Shown here piece after piece: positions 34,321 through 42,942 of a DNA stretch of 64,000 nt; the stretch's first letter is position 1, and the number at the start of each line of letters is the position of its first letter. Under the pieces are notes generated by a model. That model saw only the letters and a list, made by a program, of their open reading frames with translations. It searched no databases and was not told where the DNA came from. The DNA is from an uncultured Candidatus Entotheonella sp. (GTDB taxonomy: Bacteria > Tectomicrobia > Entotheonellia > Entotheonellales > Entotheonellaceae). Made by a program: the position numbers and the translations under genes. Location of the stretch: assembly GCA_958295825.1 (NCBI GenBank), contig OY282375.1:3767489-3831488 (forward strand). The letters are read 5' to 3'.

Positions 34321-35279
34321 TGTCTTTGTCGCCGACGCCGCTATGGGCGCACCGCTTGGCGGTGACGCTGATGGTCGCCACGCTGCTGCTAATCGCCATC
34401 GGTGCCTCCGTTACCAGTACAGGCTCCGGGCTGGCGGTGCCCGATTGGCCGTTGTCCTTCGGGCAGGTATTCCCGCCGATGGTGGGCGGCGTGCTGTACG
34501 AGCACAGCCATCGCATGGCGGCGGCCGTTGTCGGCATGCTGACGGTCACCTTGATGGTCGTGATGACCCGCTGGGAATCGCGGGCGTGGGTGCAATGGCT
34601 ATCCCGCACTGCGGTGCTGGCGGTGGTGTTGCAGGGGTTGCTCGGCGGCATCACGGTGCTGTGGCTCTTGCCGACGGCGGTATCGGTCAGCCACGCGTGT
34701 CTGGCGCAGGCGTTTCTTTGCCTGACCGTCACGCTCGCGGTGTGCACGGGCCCGAGCTGGCAACAACGGTGGGGCAGCCGGGAGGAAGACTCGCAGCCGC
34801 GTCTGGTTGTGCTGGCGGGTGTCACCACGGGGATGATTTACGTGCAACTTATTCTAGGTGCCCTCATGCGGCACACCGGCGCCGGCTTGGCGATTCCCGA
34901 TTTTCCGCTCGCCTTTGGCGGCTTAGTGCCGCCCTTGGATTCCCCGTCGGTGCTCATCCATTTCTTGCATCGCGTCGGCGCTGTGGCAGTAACGTTGTGC
35001 ATTGCCTGGACCTCCTCGCGGGTCATTCGCCGGCACGCCGAGGAGCGGCAATTGCTGCGGCCCGCGCTGACGTTGAGCGGTTTGCTGCTGGTACAACTCA
35101 CGCTGGGGGCGCTGACCATCTGGACGCGCCGGGCCGTTTTGCCGGTTACCGCGCACGTGGCGGTGGGCGCAGCGGTTCTGGCGACAAGCCTGTTTCTCAC
35201 CCTGCGAAGTGTGCACTTGCTGAATCTTCGTTTTGGGGCTCAAGAGCGGCATTTCTTGACCGAGCAGGTATCGGCATGA
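34320..35279 (+). CDS. ctaA: Haem A synthase
   Basis: 319 residues from GTG 34320, which overlaps the ctaD stop by one base (TAGTG). Eight membrane segments in two repeats, with EHSHRMAA and FLHRVGAV carrying haem-ligand His residues and VTSTGSGLAVPDWPLSFG plus GAGLAIPDFPLAFG the paired signatures. Converts haem O to haem A for the oxidase. Confidence 0.95.
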   Translation: MSLSPTPLWAHRLAVTLMVATLLLIAIGASVTSTGSGLAVPDWPLSFGQVFPPMVGGVLYEHSHRMAAAVVGMLTVTLMVVMTRWESRAWVQWLSRTAVLAVVLQGLLGGITVLWLLPTAVSVSHACLAQAFLCLTVTLAVCTGPSWQQRWGSREEDSQPRLVVLAGVTTGMIYVQLILGALMRHTGAGLAIPDFPLAFGGLVPPLDSPSVLIHFLHRVGAVAVTLCIAWTSSRVIRRHAEERQLLRPALTLSGLLLVQLTLGALTIWTRRAVLPVTAHVAVGAAVLATSLFLTLRSVHLLNLRFGAQERHFLTEQVSA

Positions 35280-36187
35280 CAGGACTGCAACTGGCTACAC
35301 CGCACGTTGAAAGCACGCCCCTCGTCCACAAGGTGCGCGACTATCTGGTGCTCGCCAAGTCGCGTGTCGTGGTCATGGTGATGGCGGTGACGGCAGTGGG
35401 CTATTACCTGGGACTGCTTGGCGCCCCGGACTGGTTGCGCCTGCTGCACCTCATGTTCGGAACGGCCTTGGCGGCAGGCGGCACCCTGGCTTTGAACGCC
35501 TACATTGAGCGCACCGAGGACGCCTTGATGAGTCGCACGGAGTTGCGGCCCCTGCCGGACGGTCGTCTGGAACCAACAGCCGCTTTTCGTTTTGGTCTTG
35601 CCGCCGCCTTGATCGGTTGCTCTTATCTGTTGATCATGGTGCACCCACTTTGTGCCGCTCTCATTGCGCTTACCACTCTGATCTACTTGTTCGGCTACAC
35701 GCCACTCAAACGCAAGACCTCTCTCTGTACACTCGTCGGTGCCATTCCCGGCGCCTTGCCGCCCGTGGTCGGATGGGCCGCGGCGCGCGGTACGCTGGTG
35801 GGCGAGGTCTGGATCCTGTTTGCCATCTTGTTTTTGTGGCAACTGCCCCATTCGCTGGCCATTGCCTGGTTGTACCGTGAGGATTACACACGCGCGGGGT
35901 TCCGTCTCCTGCCGGTGATTCACCCAGATGGCCGCAGCACGGGACGTCACGTCGTCATGAATAATCTGGCCCTCCTGGCCGTCGGTCTTTTGCCGACTCT
36001 GGTTGGCCTCGCCGGCACCGTTTACTTTGTCGCTGCCTTTGTCCTGGGCTTGGTTTTTCTGGGATTCGGTCTTGAATTGGCGCTCGTCCGAACCACCGCC
36101 GCGGCGCGGCGCCTGTTGTTGGCTTCATTGGTATATCTACCAGTGATGTTCTTGTTCATGGCACTCGATAAAGTGCCGCAGTTTTAG
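35276..36187 (+). CDS. ctaB: Protohaem IX farnesyltransferase (haem O synthase)
   Basis: 303 residues; ATGA overlap with ctaA. UbiA-family prenyltransferase with LNAYIERTEDALMSRT (first Asp-rich motif) and LYREDYTRAGFRLLP (second). About nine membrane helices. Makes haem O from haem B for ctaA. Confidence 0.95.
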   Translation: MTGLQLATPHVESTPLVHKVRDYLVLAKSRVVVMVMAVTAVGYYLGLLGAPDWLRLLHLMFGTALAAGGTLALNAYIERTEDALMSRTELRPLPDGRLEPTAAFRFGLAAALIGCSYLLIMVHPLCAALIALTTLIYLFGYTPLKRKTSLCTLVGAIPGALPPVVGWAAARGTLVGEVWILFAILFLWQLPHSLAIAWLYREDYTRAGFRLLPVIHPDGRSTGRHVVMNNLALLAVGLLPTLVGLAGTVYFVAAFVLGLVFLGFGLELALVRTTAAARRLLLASLVYLPVMFLFMALDKVPQF

Positions 36188-36198
36188 CAGGTAGCGAG

Positions 36199-36306
36199 AT
36201 GGCTTCCGACACGAAACGGCAACAGAATCGCTGGACGGCAGGCGCCTTGGTACTGCTCCTGCTGGCGCTGTTTGGGGCGGCTTTCAGCCTGATGTTGTCG
36301 CGTTGA
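36199..36306 (+). CDS. 35-residue single-helix membrane protein in oxidase operon
   Basis: ATG 36199 after AGGTAGCGAG; the product begins MASDTKRQQNRWTAG and continues as one hydrophobic helix ending SLMLSR. A very short membrane protein between haem O synthase and subunit III is common in cox operons (annotated as a small oxidase-assembly protein). Role inferred from position only. Confidence 0.65.
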   Translation: MASDTKRQQNRWTAGALVLLLLALFGAAFSLMLSR

Positions 36307-36342
36307 TGTAAAGGGTGTGCATCGTGTCCGAAGGGGGAAACG

Positions 36343-37050
36343 ATGGCCGAAGACATGTCCGCAACCGCCACGCTGGAGCCTGCACTCGAAGAGGTTGAAT
36401 CGGAAGTTCGCCCGCAGAGGCCGCCGCCGTTCTTTCCCGAGCCACCGGGCGGCTCGGGGGGTGATGACCGGTTTGGCGATGACGACGACCACGCCGGTCC
36501 GCCGTTAAGCAATGCCTACCTGGGGCTGCTGATCTTCCTGGGCGCCGAGACGATGTTCTTTGCCGGGCTGATTGGCTCGTTCCTGGTCTTCCGGGTGGCT
36601 CATGAGGTCTGGCCGCCGGCAATGCTGCCACGTTTGCCGGTGGGGGTTACGGGTGTCAACACGCTGATTCTGCTGGCCAGCGCCCTGACGATGCGGCGGG
36701 CGAAAATCGCAATCCGCAGCGGTGGACAGCGCGAGTTGGTCCGCATGCTCTCGGTCACCGCGGTGCTGGGCATCGCGTTTCTCCTCGTGCAGGGATACGA
36801 GTGGCTCCGGCTACTGCAGCACGGGCTGACCTTGGCGTCGGGCGTTTACGGCGCCACGTTTTACGTTCTGGTTGGGTGCCATGCCGTGCACGTGCTCGGC
36901 GCCGTCATCTGGCTGGTGAGCGTGTTGTGGTGGGCCGCGCGGCGCCGTTACACGGCCAGGGGTTATACGGGTGTGGCGCTGTGCGCCATGTACTGGTATT
37001 ACGTGGTGGCGTTATGGCCCATTCTTTACGGACTGGTTTACCTGTATTGA
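36343..37050 (+). CDS. ctaE: Cytochrome c oxidase subunit III (first copy)
   Basis: 235 residues; GGGGG precedes ATG. A Pro/Asp-rich cytoplasmic N-terminus (~55 residues) is followed by five helices. Signatures are LIFLGAETMFFAGLIG, VQGYEWLRLL and FYVLVGCHAVHVLGA. Shorter than mitochondrial-type subunit III because the first two helices are missing, as in many bacterial forms. Stabilises subunit I. A second subunit III gene is 330 bases downstream. Confidence 0.9.
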   Translation: MAEDMSATATLEPALEEVESEVRPQRPPPFFPEPPGGSGGDDRFGDDDDHAGPPLSNAYLGLLIFLGAETMFFAGLIGSFLVFRVAHEVWPPAMLPRLPVGVTGVNTLILLASALTMRRAKIAIRSGGQRELVRMLSVTAVLGIAFLLVQGYEWLRLLQHGLTLASGVYGATFYVLVGCHAVHVLGAVIWLVSVLWWAARRRYTARGYTGVALCAMYWYYVVALWPILYGLVYLY

Positions 37051-37105
37051 TTGCAACGGTGGCGCTGGCGGCCACCCTGACATTCTCAGGATAAGGGGAT
37101 AGACA

Positions 37106-37381
37106 TTGCGGGTGCGCAGGCCAGTCAAACAGATTGCTGCAGCAACCGTGGTTGCGATGGGCTTGCTGCCGGCACTGTCGCACGCCTGCAGTGTCTGCTG
37201 GGGAGCGGATGACGCCCTCGCGCACGGCCTGAACGTCAGTATTCTCTTTTTGATGTCGATGCCTTTCTTGATTGGCGGGTCGATTGTGGGCGTTCTGTTT
37301 GTTGCCCAGCGACAGCATAAGGGCCGGCGTCGGTCGATATTCGGAAGTCTCATCCCGATGCAGAAGGAGCGTGTAAAGTGA
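37106..37381 (+). CDS. Small membrane protein with CSVC motif
   Basis: 91 residues from TTG 37106 (AAGGGG seven bases upstream). A signal peptide (VVAMGLLPALSHA) precedes CSVCWGADD at the likely mature N-terminus, then one membrane helix and a basic tail. The stop overlaps the GTG of the second subunit III. Two cysteines next to the membrane surface could bind copper or a haem intermediate; this is inference, as I do not recognise the family. Confidence 0.6.
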   Translation: MRVRRPVKQIAAATVVAMGLLPALSHACSVCWGADDALAHGLNVSILFLMSMPFLIGGSIVGVLFVAQRQHKGRRRSIFGSLIPMQKERVK

Positions 37382-37989
37382 GTGAAGCGGTTGCGATGCA
37401 GAACGAGTCTTATGAAACGCCTCTGACTCCCGAAAGTTGGGGCAAGCTCGGGATGTGGGTTTTTCTGGTTGGCGACGCGATGTCATTCGGGACGCTGCTG
37501 GCGGCTTACGGCGCCATGCGCTACAGCAGTGGCGACTGGCCCATTCCGGCTGATATTCTCGGCGTCACCTTGTCGGGTTTCATGACCTTTCTGTTGATCT
37601 GCAGCAGCGTAACGATGGTGAAGGGGCTTGAAGCAGCGCAGAAAAACGATCTCGACGACTTCCTGCGCTACATCGGCCTCACCATCTTTGGCGGCGCGGT
37701 CTTCCTGGGTTTGCAGGTCTATGAGTGGTCGCACTTCATCCACGGCGGCCTGGGATTTGTCGGCAACCCTTGGGGCTCGCCGCTGTTTGGCACCACCTTC
37801 TACGTCATCACGGGCTTCCACGGCATGCACGTGACCGGCGGCGTCATCTATCTGGCGTGCATCTGGTTCAAGGGCCGCAACGGCGCCTATTGCGGCGAAA
37901 ACGCTTCACACGTCGAAATTGCCGGGCTGTACTGGCACTTTGTGGATTTGGTGTGGATCATGGTTTTTACCTTCATATACCTGTTGTAG
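37378..37989 (+). CDS. Cytochrome c oxidase subunit III (second copy)
   Basis: 203 residues from GTG 37378 (AAGGAG upstream, overlaps previous stop). Five helices with GMWVFLVGDAMSFGTLLAAYG, LGLQVYEWSHFI and YVITGFHGMHVTGGVIY. WHFVDLVWIMVF is the conserved end. It differs clearly from the copy at 36343, so it is not a recent duplicate. Either could pair with subunit I, or each with a different oxidase form. Confidence 0.9.
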   Translation: MSEAVAMQNESYETPLTPESWGKLGMWVFLVGDAMSFGTLLAAYGAMRYSSGDWPIPADILGVTLSGFMTFLLICSSVTMVKGLEAAQKNDLDDFLRYIGLTIFGGAVFLGLQVYEWSHFIHGGLGFVGNPWGSPLFGTTFYVITGFHGMHVTGGVIYLACIWFKGRNGAYCGENASHVEIAGLYWHFVDLVWIMVFTFIYLL

Positions 37990-38011
37990 AACGGAGGAGG
38001 AGAGCAACAGC

Positions 38012-38335
38012 ATGGCCAAGCACCATCGGGCAACTAACTACTGGGCGGTGTGGGTATGGTTAGCCGTTCTTACCATTCTTGAAGTCGGCGTTACGTTGAT
38101 TCCGGAACTCACGACGCTTTACAAAGCCATTCTGCTGGTCGCCTTGGCAGTGGGCAAAGCGTGGTTGGTGGCGCTGTACTTCATGCACCTACGCTTTGAA
38201 ACGCGTACCCTGGGGGCCATCGTGTTGACTCCCTTTGTGATCTGTGTGTTTCTCGTTTTTATGCTGATGCCCGATGTCGGTTTCGAGCCGCGCGAGTCGC
38301 CCATACGTGCGGAGCACGTGGAATCGGATCATTGA
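38012..38335 (+). CDS. ctaF: Cytochrome c oxidase subunit IV (prokaryotic type)
   Basis: 107 residues, GGAGGAGGAG upstream. Three helices with VWLAVLTILEVGVTLIP and KAWLVALYFMHLRFE, the COX4_pro signature. Small stabilising subunit of the aa3 oxidase. Confidence 0.9.
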   Translation: MAKHHRATNYWAVWVWLAVLTILEVGVTLIPELTTLYKAILLVALAVGKAWLVALYFMHLRFETRTLGAIVLTPFVICVFLVFMLMPDVGFEPRESPIRAEHVESDH

Positions 38336-38390
38336 TGTCCTGGGACGACGGCATTGAGCCCGGGTGGGAAAGGTGGCAGACGGATTCGTT

Positions 38391-38807
38391 ATGGTCGCCC
38401 TATCGACTTGGCCGTTGTTGAACGCCGTCCTGAATGGCACCAGCGCCCTGCTCCTCAGCAGCGGTTTCGTCGCCATCCGTCGCCGCCGAATAGGGGTCCA
38501 CAAGACGTGCATGCTGACCGCCTGCGCGACGTCGGTTCTGTTTCTCGTGTCGTACCTGCTGTATCACCATCAGGTCGGTTCCACGGCTTTTACCGGGCAG
38601 GGTACGATTCGGATCGTGTACTTCACCGTGCTGATCTCGCACACCGTTCTCGCGGTGGTGATCGTGCCGCTGGTCATCATGACGTTGTATCGGGCGTGGC
38701 GGGAACAGTGGCCGCGTCATCGGCGGCTGGCGCGTTGGACGTTCCCCCTGTGGCTCTATGTATCCGTAACCGGTGTGGTTATCTACATCATGTTGTATCA
38801 ACTGTAA
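38391..38807 (+). CDS. DUF420 membrane protein
   Basis: 138 residues from ATG 38391, where family homology starts; a GTG at 38364 is possible. Four helices with LNAVLNGTSALLL, HKTCMLTACATSVLFLVSYL and a LYVSVTGVVIY end. DUF420 proteins are regular members of oxidase operons, and conserved His residues (H in RRRIGVHK, YHHQ, ISHT) suggest a copper- or haem-related assembly role. Function not established. Confidence 0.88.
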   Translation: MVALSTWPLLNAVLNGTSALLLSSGFVAIRRRRIGVHKTCMLTACATSVLFLVSYLLYHHQVGSTAFTGQGTIRIVYFTVLISHTVLAVVIVPLVIMTLYRAWREQWPRHRRLARWTFPLWLYVSVTGVVIYIMLYQL

Positions 38808-38861
38808 GCGCCTCAAGTTCCCCCGCCCGCGGGGAAATCGCATAAAAACCGGAGGGTAGGT

Positions 38862-39203
38862 ATGAGACGCCTTTGGAATCTCCTCGACGTTTCCTTCTTC
38901 GCTATTGTGATCCTGGCCTTGGCGATTTGGCAGTTCAAGCATGGCACCAGCGGCGAAATGATTGTTTCCGTACTGGCGATTCTCGGCGGTATCGGCTTGC
39001 TGTTTACCGGTCGATGGGGTCTCGTGCTCACCTGCATCGCGCTGCTCTTGGCGATCGGGGTCTATTTCTGGCAGATGTGGTACCAGCCGATTATTGAGGA
39101 AGACATCAATCTGGTGCTGCCGAACGCCTGGAAGATGCTCGTCGCCATTGTCCTGTTCATCTACATCGGCCGCGAACGTATTGACCACCGCATGGCCTCG
39201 TAG
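38862..39203 (+). CDS. Small four-helix membrane protein, unknown
   Basis: 113 residues; GGAGGGTAGG upstream. Four hydrophobic helices, no catalytic motif, short charged ends (RERIDHRMAS). Not assigned to a family. Position suggests a role linked to the oxidase operon. Confidence 0.6.
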   Translation: MRRLWNLLDVSFFAIVILALAIWQFKHGTSGEMIVSVLAILGGIGLLFTGRWGLVLTCIALLLAIGVYFWQMWYQPIIEEDINLVLPNAWKMLVAIVLFIYIGRERIDHRMAS

Positions 39204-39249
39204 GCGGGTCAGTGGTTGAGCACCGGCAGGTTCCGGCTCGGTGGCCGGA

Positions 39250-39612
39250 ATGACGTTGAAGCGGTCGCTGGGACTGCTTGGCCGCGGCCTGCGGCTGCGC
39301 TGCCCACGCTGTGGCGCCAAGACGCTGTTCCGCAAGGGCTTCGCCATGCACGAGCGCTGCCGTGTCTGCGCCTACCGCTTTGAGCGTGAGCAGGGCTACT
39401 TCGTCGGGGCTATGTATATCAATTACGGCGTCACGGTGCTTATCATCGTGGGCGGCTACTTCGCCCTGGAATGGTGGACGCATATTACCCTGGCCCAGCA
39501 ACTTGCCCTGTGGTGCGGCGTCGGTATCCTCCTGCCCTTGGCCTTCTTCCGGCAAGCGCGTGGATTGTGGTTGGGATTCGACTACATCTTCAATCCCGGC
39601 GAGGACGACTGA
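39250..39612 (+). CDS. DUF983 protein
   Basis: 120 residues. The N-terminal zinc-ribbon-like pair CPRCGAKTLF and CRVCAYRFE is followed by two helices, the DUF983 pattern (EQGYFVGAMYINYG). DUF983 is common near cox genes. A GTG at 39241 is an alternative start. Confidence 0.85.
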   Translation: MTLKRSLGLLGRGLRLRCPRCGAKTLFRKGFAMHERCRVCAYRFEREQGYFVGAMYINYGVTVLIIVGGYFALEWWTHITLAQQLALWCGVGILLPLAFFRQARGLWLGFDYIFNPGEDD

Positions 39613-39633
39613 TCCGAAATGATTGGAGCGGCC

Positions 39634-40164
39634 ATGTCCACGGGTGTCTTTGATCTGTTCGTATCCTTCCGGGTACTGATTCTTTTCCTTCACGTGTTGG
39701 CCGTATTGACCTGGGTCGGGGGCCTGATCTATCAAGTCATCGTCGTCGCACCGGTGGCTGGAAAAAGCATCGCCAGCATCGCCTCCTTGCGCATAGCCTT
39801 GGGCTGCGAGGCGCGCTTCCGTACCGTGATGTGGCCCGCGGTGGGCATTGCGCTGTTTACCGGATTGGTGAACGTGATGAACGTCTGGAACAGCCTGCGT
39901 CAGGTTGGCGCCAGCCTTCCGGCTGCTTTCGCATCGCTGCTGGCTATCAAGTTGCTGCTGATCGCGGGCATGGTCGTCTTGCAGGCCGGCCAGCAGTTCG
40001 TGGTGTATCCCAAACGCCTGGGCTTGGCGGCTCAGGTAATGCCGGATGCGGTCGCGCTGCCGACCGATCTGGCGGTCTGGCAACGGCGAGCATTCTGGCT
40101 GCACGTCGCCACGGTTTGTCTGGCCGTTCCGGCCATTTTGTGCGCCCTCCTGCTACGCGGCTAG
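39634..40164 (+). CDS. CopD-like membrane protein
   Basis: 176 residues from ATG 39634 (GGAGCGG upstream), chosen over ATG 39619. About four helices. LFLHVLAVLTWVGGLIY has the His of CopD/haem-binding relatives, and a second His occurs near the C-terminus (WLHVATVCLAV). Probably haem or copper handling for the oxidase; last gene of the operon. Confidence 0.65.
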   Translation: MSTGVFDLFVSFRVLILFLHVLAVLTWVGGLIYQVIVVAPVAGKSIASIASLRIALGCEARFRTVMWPAVGIALFTGLVNVMNVWNSLRQVGASLPAAFASLLAIKLLLIAGMVVLQAGQQFVVYPKRLGLAAQVMPDAVALPTDLAVWQRRAFWLHVATVCLAVPAILCALLLRG

Positions 40165-40187
40165 GGCTTGCGGCGGGAGCCTTCGGC

Positions 40188-40217
40188 TTGACGCAAGCCG
40201 CGCGGGTTGCATACAAT
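40188..40217 (+). promoter_or_regulatory. Promoter ahead of the cytochrome c/USP unit
   Basis: TTGACG (40188-40193), 18-base spacer, TACAAT (40212-40217), five of six bases matching at each box. Located in the 167-base gap after the oxidase operon, so the next genes have their own start. Confidence 0.6.
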
Positions 40218-40331
40218 GGCCCCGTTCTTTCATCCCTTTACAATACCAGCCAAATTTGCGTTACGTAGGGTAGCGCGTGGCATTTGAGTGACCTGTCAGC
40301 GGGTACAGGAAGGAAAGGAGAAGTAGGAATC

Positions 40332-40949
40332 ATGCGAGTGTTAGTGGGGCTTATCTGTCTTGGCTTGTTCGTTCTTCCGGCACTGGCTGCCGATAAAATT
40401 GCCGAGCGGGTTGCTAAAATGGACATTTCAGAAGAACAACTGTTCGCAATCGGTGAGACGCTGTTCAATACCGAGGGCGCCAACACCTGCCTGAAGTGCC
40501 ACGGCGCCGGCGGACACGGCGGCGACCAGGTCGGGGCGGCCGACCTGCGGCATCCGCGCACGTGGCGCTCCTATCAGGCCCTCGGCGGCGACGAAGTGTT
40601 TAACGCCGATAAAGACGCCTTTCTTGCCAATATGGCTACCATCATCCACGTCCTCATTCGCGCGGGCGCCCCGACCTGGAACCTGCGCTTCGCCAAGTCC
40701 CACAAGGATATCGAGATGGATTGGTCGAAGGTGACCATCCCCGACAAGGTCGACAAGTACAACAGCATGATGAAGGGCATCACCTCCGGCCCGATGAAAA
40801 AGGCCCTTAAGGCCATGGCCAAGCAGTTCCAGGCGGACAGTGGCATAAAGCTCAAATCCAAGGAGCAGAAGGACGTGGCGGCCGTGGCGACGTACCTGTA
40901 CGTCCGCTCGTTCGATGACGGCAGCGACAAGGCTGGGGTGTTCAAATAA
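40332..40949 (+). CDS. Periplasmic monohaem cytochrome c
   Basis: 205 residues from ATG 40332 (AAGGAG upstream). Signal peptide (LVGLICLGLFVLPALAA), then one haem site CLKCH (53-57). The rest is unusually rich in Lys and Met-containing helices (MKKALKAMAKQFQ) and lacks a second haem. Possible soluble donor to the CuA site of the aa3 oxidase encoded just upstream. Confidence 0.8.
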   Translation: MRVLVGLICLGLFVLPALAADKIAERVAKMDISEEQLFAIGETLFNTEGANTCLKCHGAGGHGGDQVGAADLRHPRTWRSYQALGGDEVFNADKDAFLANMATIIHVLIRAGAPTWNLRFAKSHKDIEMDWSKVTIPDKVDKYNSMMKGITSGPMKKALKAMAKQFQADSGIKLKSKEQKDVAAVATYLYVRSFDDGSDKAGVFK

Positions 40950-41016
40950 CCGCTCGTGAGGGAAGTGCCTGCGAGGGCTTGGTGTTGAGTTGGAAAGTTC
41001 AAACGAAGGAGAGGCG

Positions 41017-42846
41017 ATGTTCAAGAAAATCTACGTGCCTGTTGATAATTCCGAGTACGCGAATCACGCCATCGATCTCGCGTTGACGCTTGCCAAGCCC
41101 TGGAATGCCACCCTCGTGGGCAGCCACGTCTACGCTGCCAAGATGCACGATTACCGCTTCAAGCAGATGGAATACACGCTGCCGGAAGAGTACCAGGACG
41201 AAAATGAGTTGGAGCGCCAGCGCAAGATTCACGACTCGCTTATCACCTTGGGATTGCAGTTGATCTCCGATTCCTACCTGGACGTTCTGAAGGCGCGCTG
41301 CGAAGAAGCCTCCCTACCGTTTGAGGCCAAGACGTTCGACGGCAAGCACCACAAGGTCCTCGTGGACGACATCACCCAGAGCGACTACGACTTGGTTGTG
41401 CTGGGCGCCCTCGGCATTGGCGCCGTCAAGGAAAGCCAGCTCGGCAGCGTATGCGAGCGCGTCGTTCGGCGGGTGCAGCGCGACGTGCTGGTGGTCAAGA
41501 ACTTCCAACCCCCCACCGCCGGCGACAAAATCCTCGTTGGCATCGACGGCAGCCCGCAGTCCTTCGGCGGCCTCAAGACGGCCATCGAGCTGAGCAAGAC
41601 CTACAACAAGCCCATCGAGGCGATCTCCGTTTACGACCCCTTCCTGCACTATGTGGCGTTCAATGGCATCGTCGACGTGCTGTCGGAACAAGCCTCCAAG
41701 GTCTTCCGCTTCAAAGAGCAGGAGCAGTTGCACGAGGAGATCATCGACACCGGCCTGGCCAAAATCTACCAGTCGCACCTGGAAGTGGCCCGCGACATCG
41801 CCCGCCAGGAGGGTGTTGACATCGAGTTGACGCTGCTACCCGGCAAGGTGTTCGAGAAGGTGCTGCAGCATGCCCGCAAGATCCAGCCGTGGATGTTGAT
41901 CCTCGGGCGCATCGGCATTCACAGCCAGCGCGACGAAATGGACCTCGGCAGCAACACCGAGAATCTCCTGCGGCTGGCCCCCTGCCACGTGCTGCTTTCC
42001 AGCAGCGTCTACGTGCCGCCACTGGATCAGCGGGCCGAGGAAAGCGTGAATTGGACGGACGAGGCCGAGGCGCGCATGGAGCGCGTGCCGCCCCTCGTGA
42101 AGGGCATTGCCCGCACGGCCATCCTGCGGTTCGCCATGGAAGGCGGCCATTCGGTGGTCACGTCGGACATTATCGAGCAGGCGATGGTAGCCTTCATGCC
42201 GGGATACACCGGCAAGATGATGGGCAAGGCGGCCAAGGTTTTGGCCATCGACAAGGTGCGGCAGGAATCCACGCTGACTTACATCTGCTCGTCGTGCGGC
42301 TACACTGCCAAGTCGGAGAATCCGGCGCGATGCCCGGTCTGCAGCGCCACTGCCGAGCAGTTCCAGGTCATTGATCGTCAGGTAGTGGAGGCGATTGCCG
42401 AGGCCGAGGGAACGACCCTGGAAGAGGCCGCGTTCGACGGCAAAAAGCTGAAATGGTCGGCGGAAGCGCGGCGCGCCCTGCGCGAAGTGCCGGACGCCTA
42501 TCTCCGGCGGCGTGCCAAGGCGCGTATCGAAAAGGCGGCCCGCATGCAGAAATTGCCAACCATTACCCGCGACTTGGCCCTGCCGATGATTGACGAGACG
42601 GTCGGCAGCGATCGCCTCGCTGCCAACGGCGCTGCCGAGCCGATTACCTTCGCGCAGGCTGAAGGCAACGGACACCGCCCCGTGCCGCGTCCGTCGGAGC
42701 CGCTGCGCACCCAGCCGGGTGCTTCCGATAATGCCACACTCAACTGGACCGACGACGATGGCAACCTGAACGAGATTGGCGCCGGCCGGGTCGTGGTCAC
42801 CTCCATGCCCGCGCACGGCGATGCGGAGCCGGGCGAGCAGGGCTGA
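41017..42846 (+). CDS. Double universal-stress-protein / PCP_red / rubredoxin-like fusion
   Basis: 609 residues from ATG 41017 (GAAGGAG upstream). Two USP domains (1-~160 and ~170-330; nucleotide-loop GALGIGAVKESQLGSV and LILGRIGIHSQ) are followed by a PCP_red-type helix bundle (~350-395, ERVPPLVKGIARTAI). A rubredoxin-like site (Cys424, 427, 439, 442) and a second PCP_red-like bundle (~478-520) complete it. PCP_red domains are known from light-independent protochlorophyllide reductase, but no chlorophyll gene is here. Stress or redox signalling is inferred. Confidence 0.8.
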   Translation: MFKKIYVPVDNSEYANHAIDLALTLAKPWNATLVGSHVYAAKMHDYRFKQMEYTLPEEYQDENELERQRKIHDSLITLGLQLISDSYLDVLKARCEEASLPFEAKTFDGKHHKVLVDDITQSDYDLVVLGALGIGAVKESQLGSVCERVVRRVQRDVLVVKNFQPPTAGDKILVGIDGSPQSFGGLKTAIELSKTYNKPIEAISVYDPFLHYVAFNGIVDVLSEQASKVFRFKEQEQLHEEIIDTGLAKIYQSHLEVARDIARQEGVDIELTLLPGKVFEKVLQHARKIQPWMLILGRIGIHSQRDEMDLGSNTENLLRLAPCHVLLSSSVYVPPLDQRAEESVNWTDEAEARMERVPPLVKGIARTAILRFAMEGGHSVVTSDIIEQAMVAFMPGYTGKMMGKAAKVLAIDKVRQESTLTYICSSCGYTAKSENPARCPVCSATAEQFQVIDRQVVEAIAEAEGTTLEEAAFDGKKLKWSAEARRALREVPDAYLRRRAKARIEKAARMQKLPTITRDLALPMIDETVGSDRLAANGAAEPITFAQAEGNGHRPVPRPSEPLRTQPGASDNATLNWTDDDGNLNEIGAGRVVVTSMPAHGDAEPGEQG

Positions 42847-42867
42847 GCGTATTTCATATTGTCATTT

Positions 42868-42887
42868 CCCCGGATCAAAGTCCGGGG
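42868..42887. repeat. Extragenic palindrome
   Basis: CCCCGGA (42868-42874) and TCCGGGG (42881-42887) form a perfect hairpin with a 6-base loop, just after the USP fusion gene; it may slow RNA decay. A similar element is at 59461. Confidence 0.6.
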
Positions 42888-42897
42888 CAGGCTCTGA

Positions 42898-42928
42898 GAG
42901 GGGCGCGGCGAGCCGTGCCCCTCGTTTT
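42898..42928 (+). terminator. Rho-independent terminator
   Basis: GAGGGGC (42898-42904) pairs with GCCCCTC (42917-42923), with an inner CGGC/GCCG stem, followed by GTTTTCG. It may end or attenuate the USP transcript before the Mrp gene. Confidence 0.65.
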
Positions 42929-42942
42929 CGTTTGGGGGTCTT

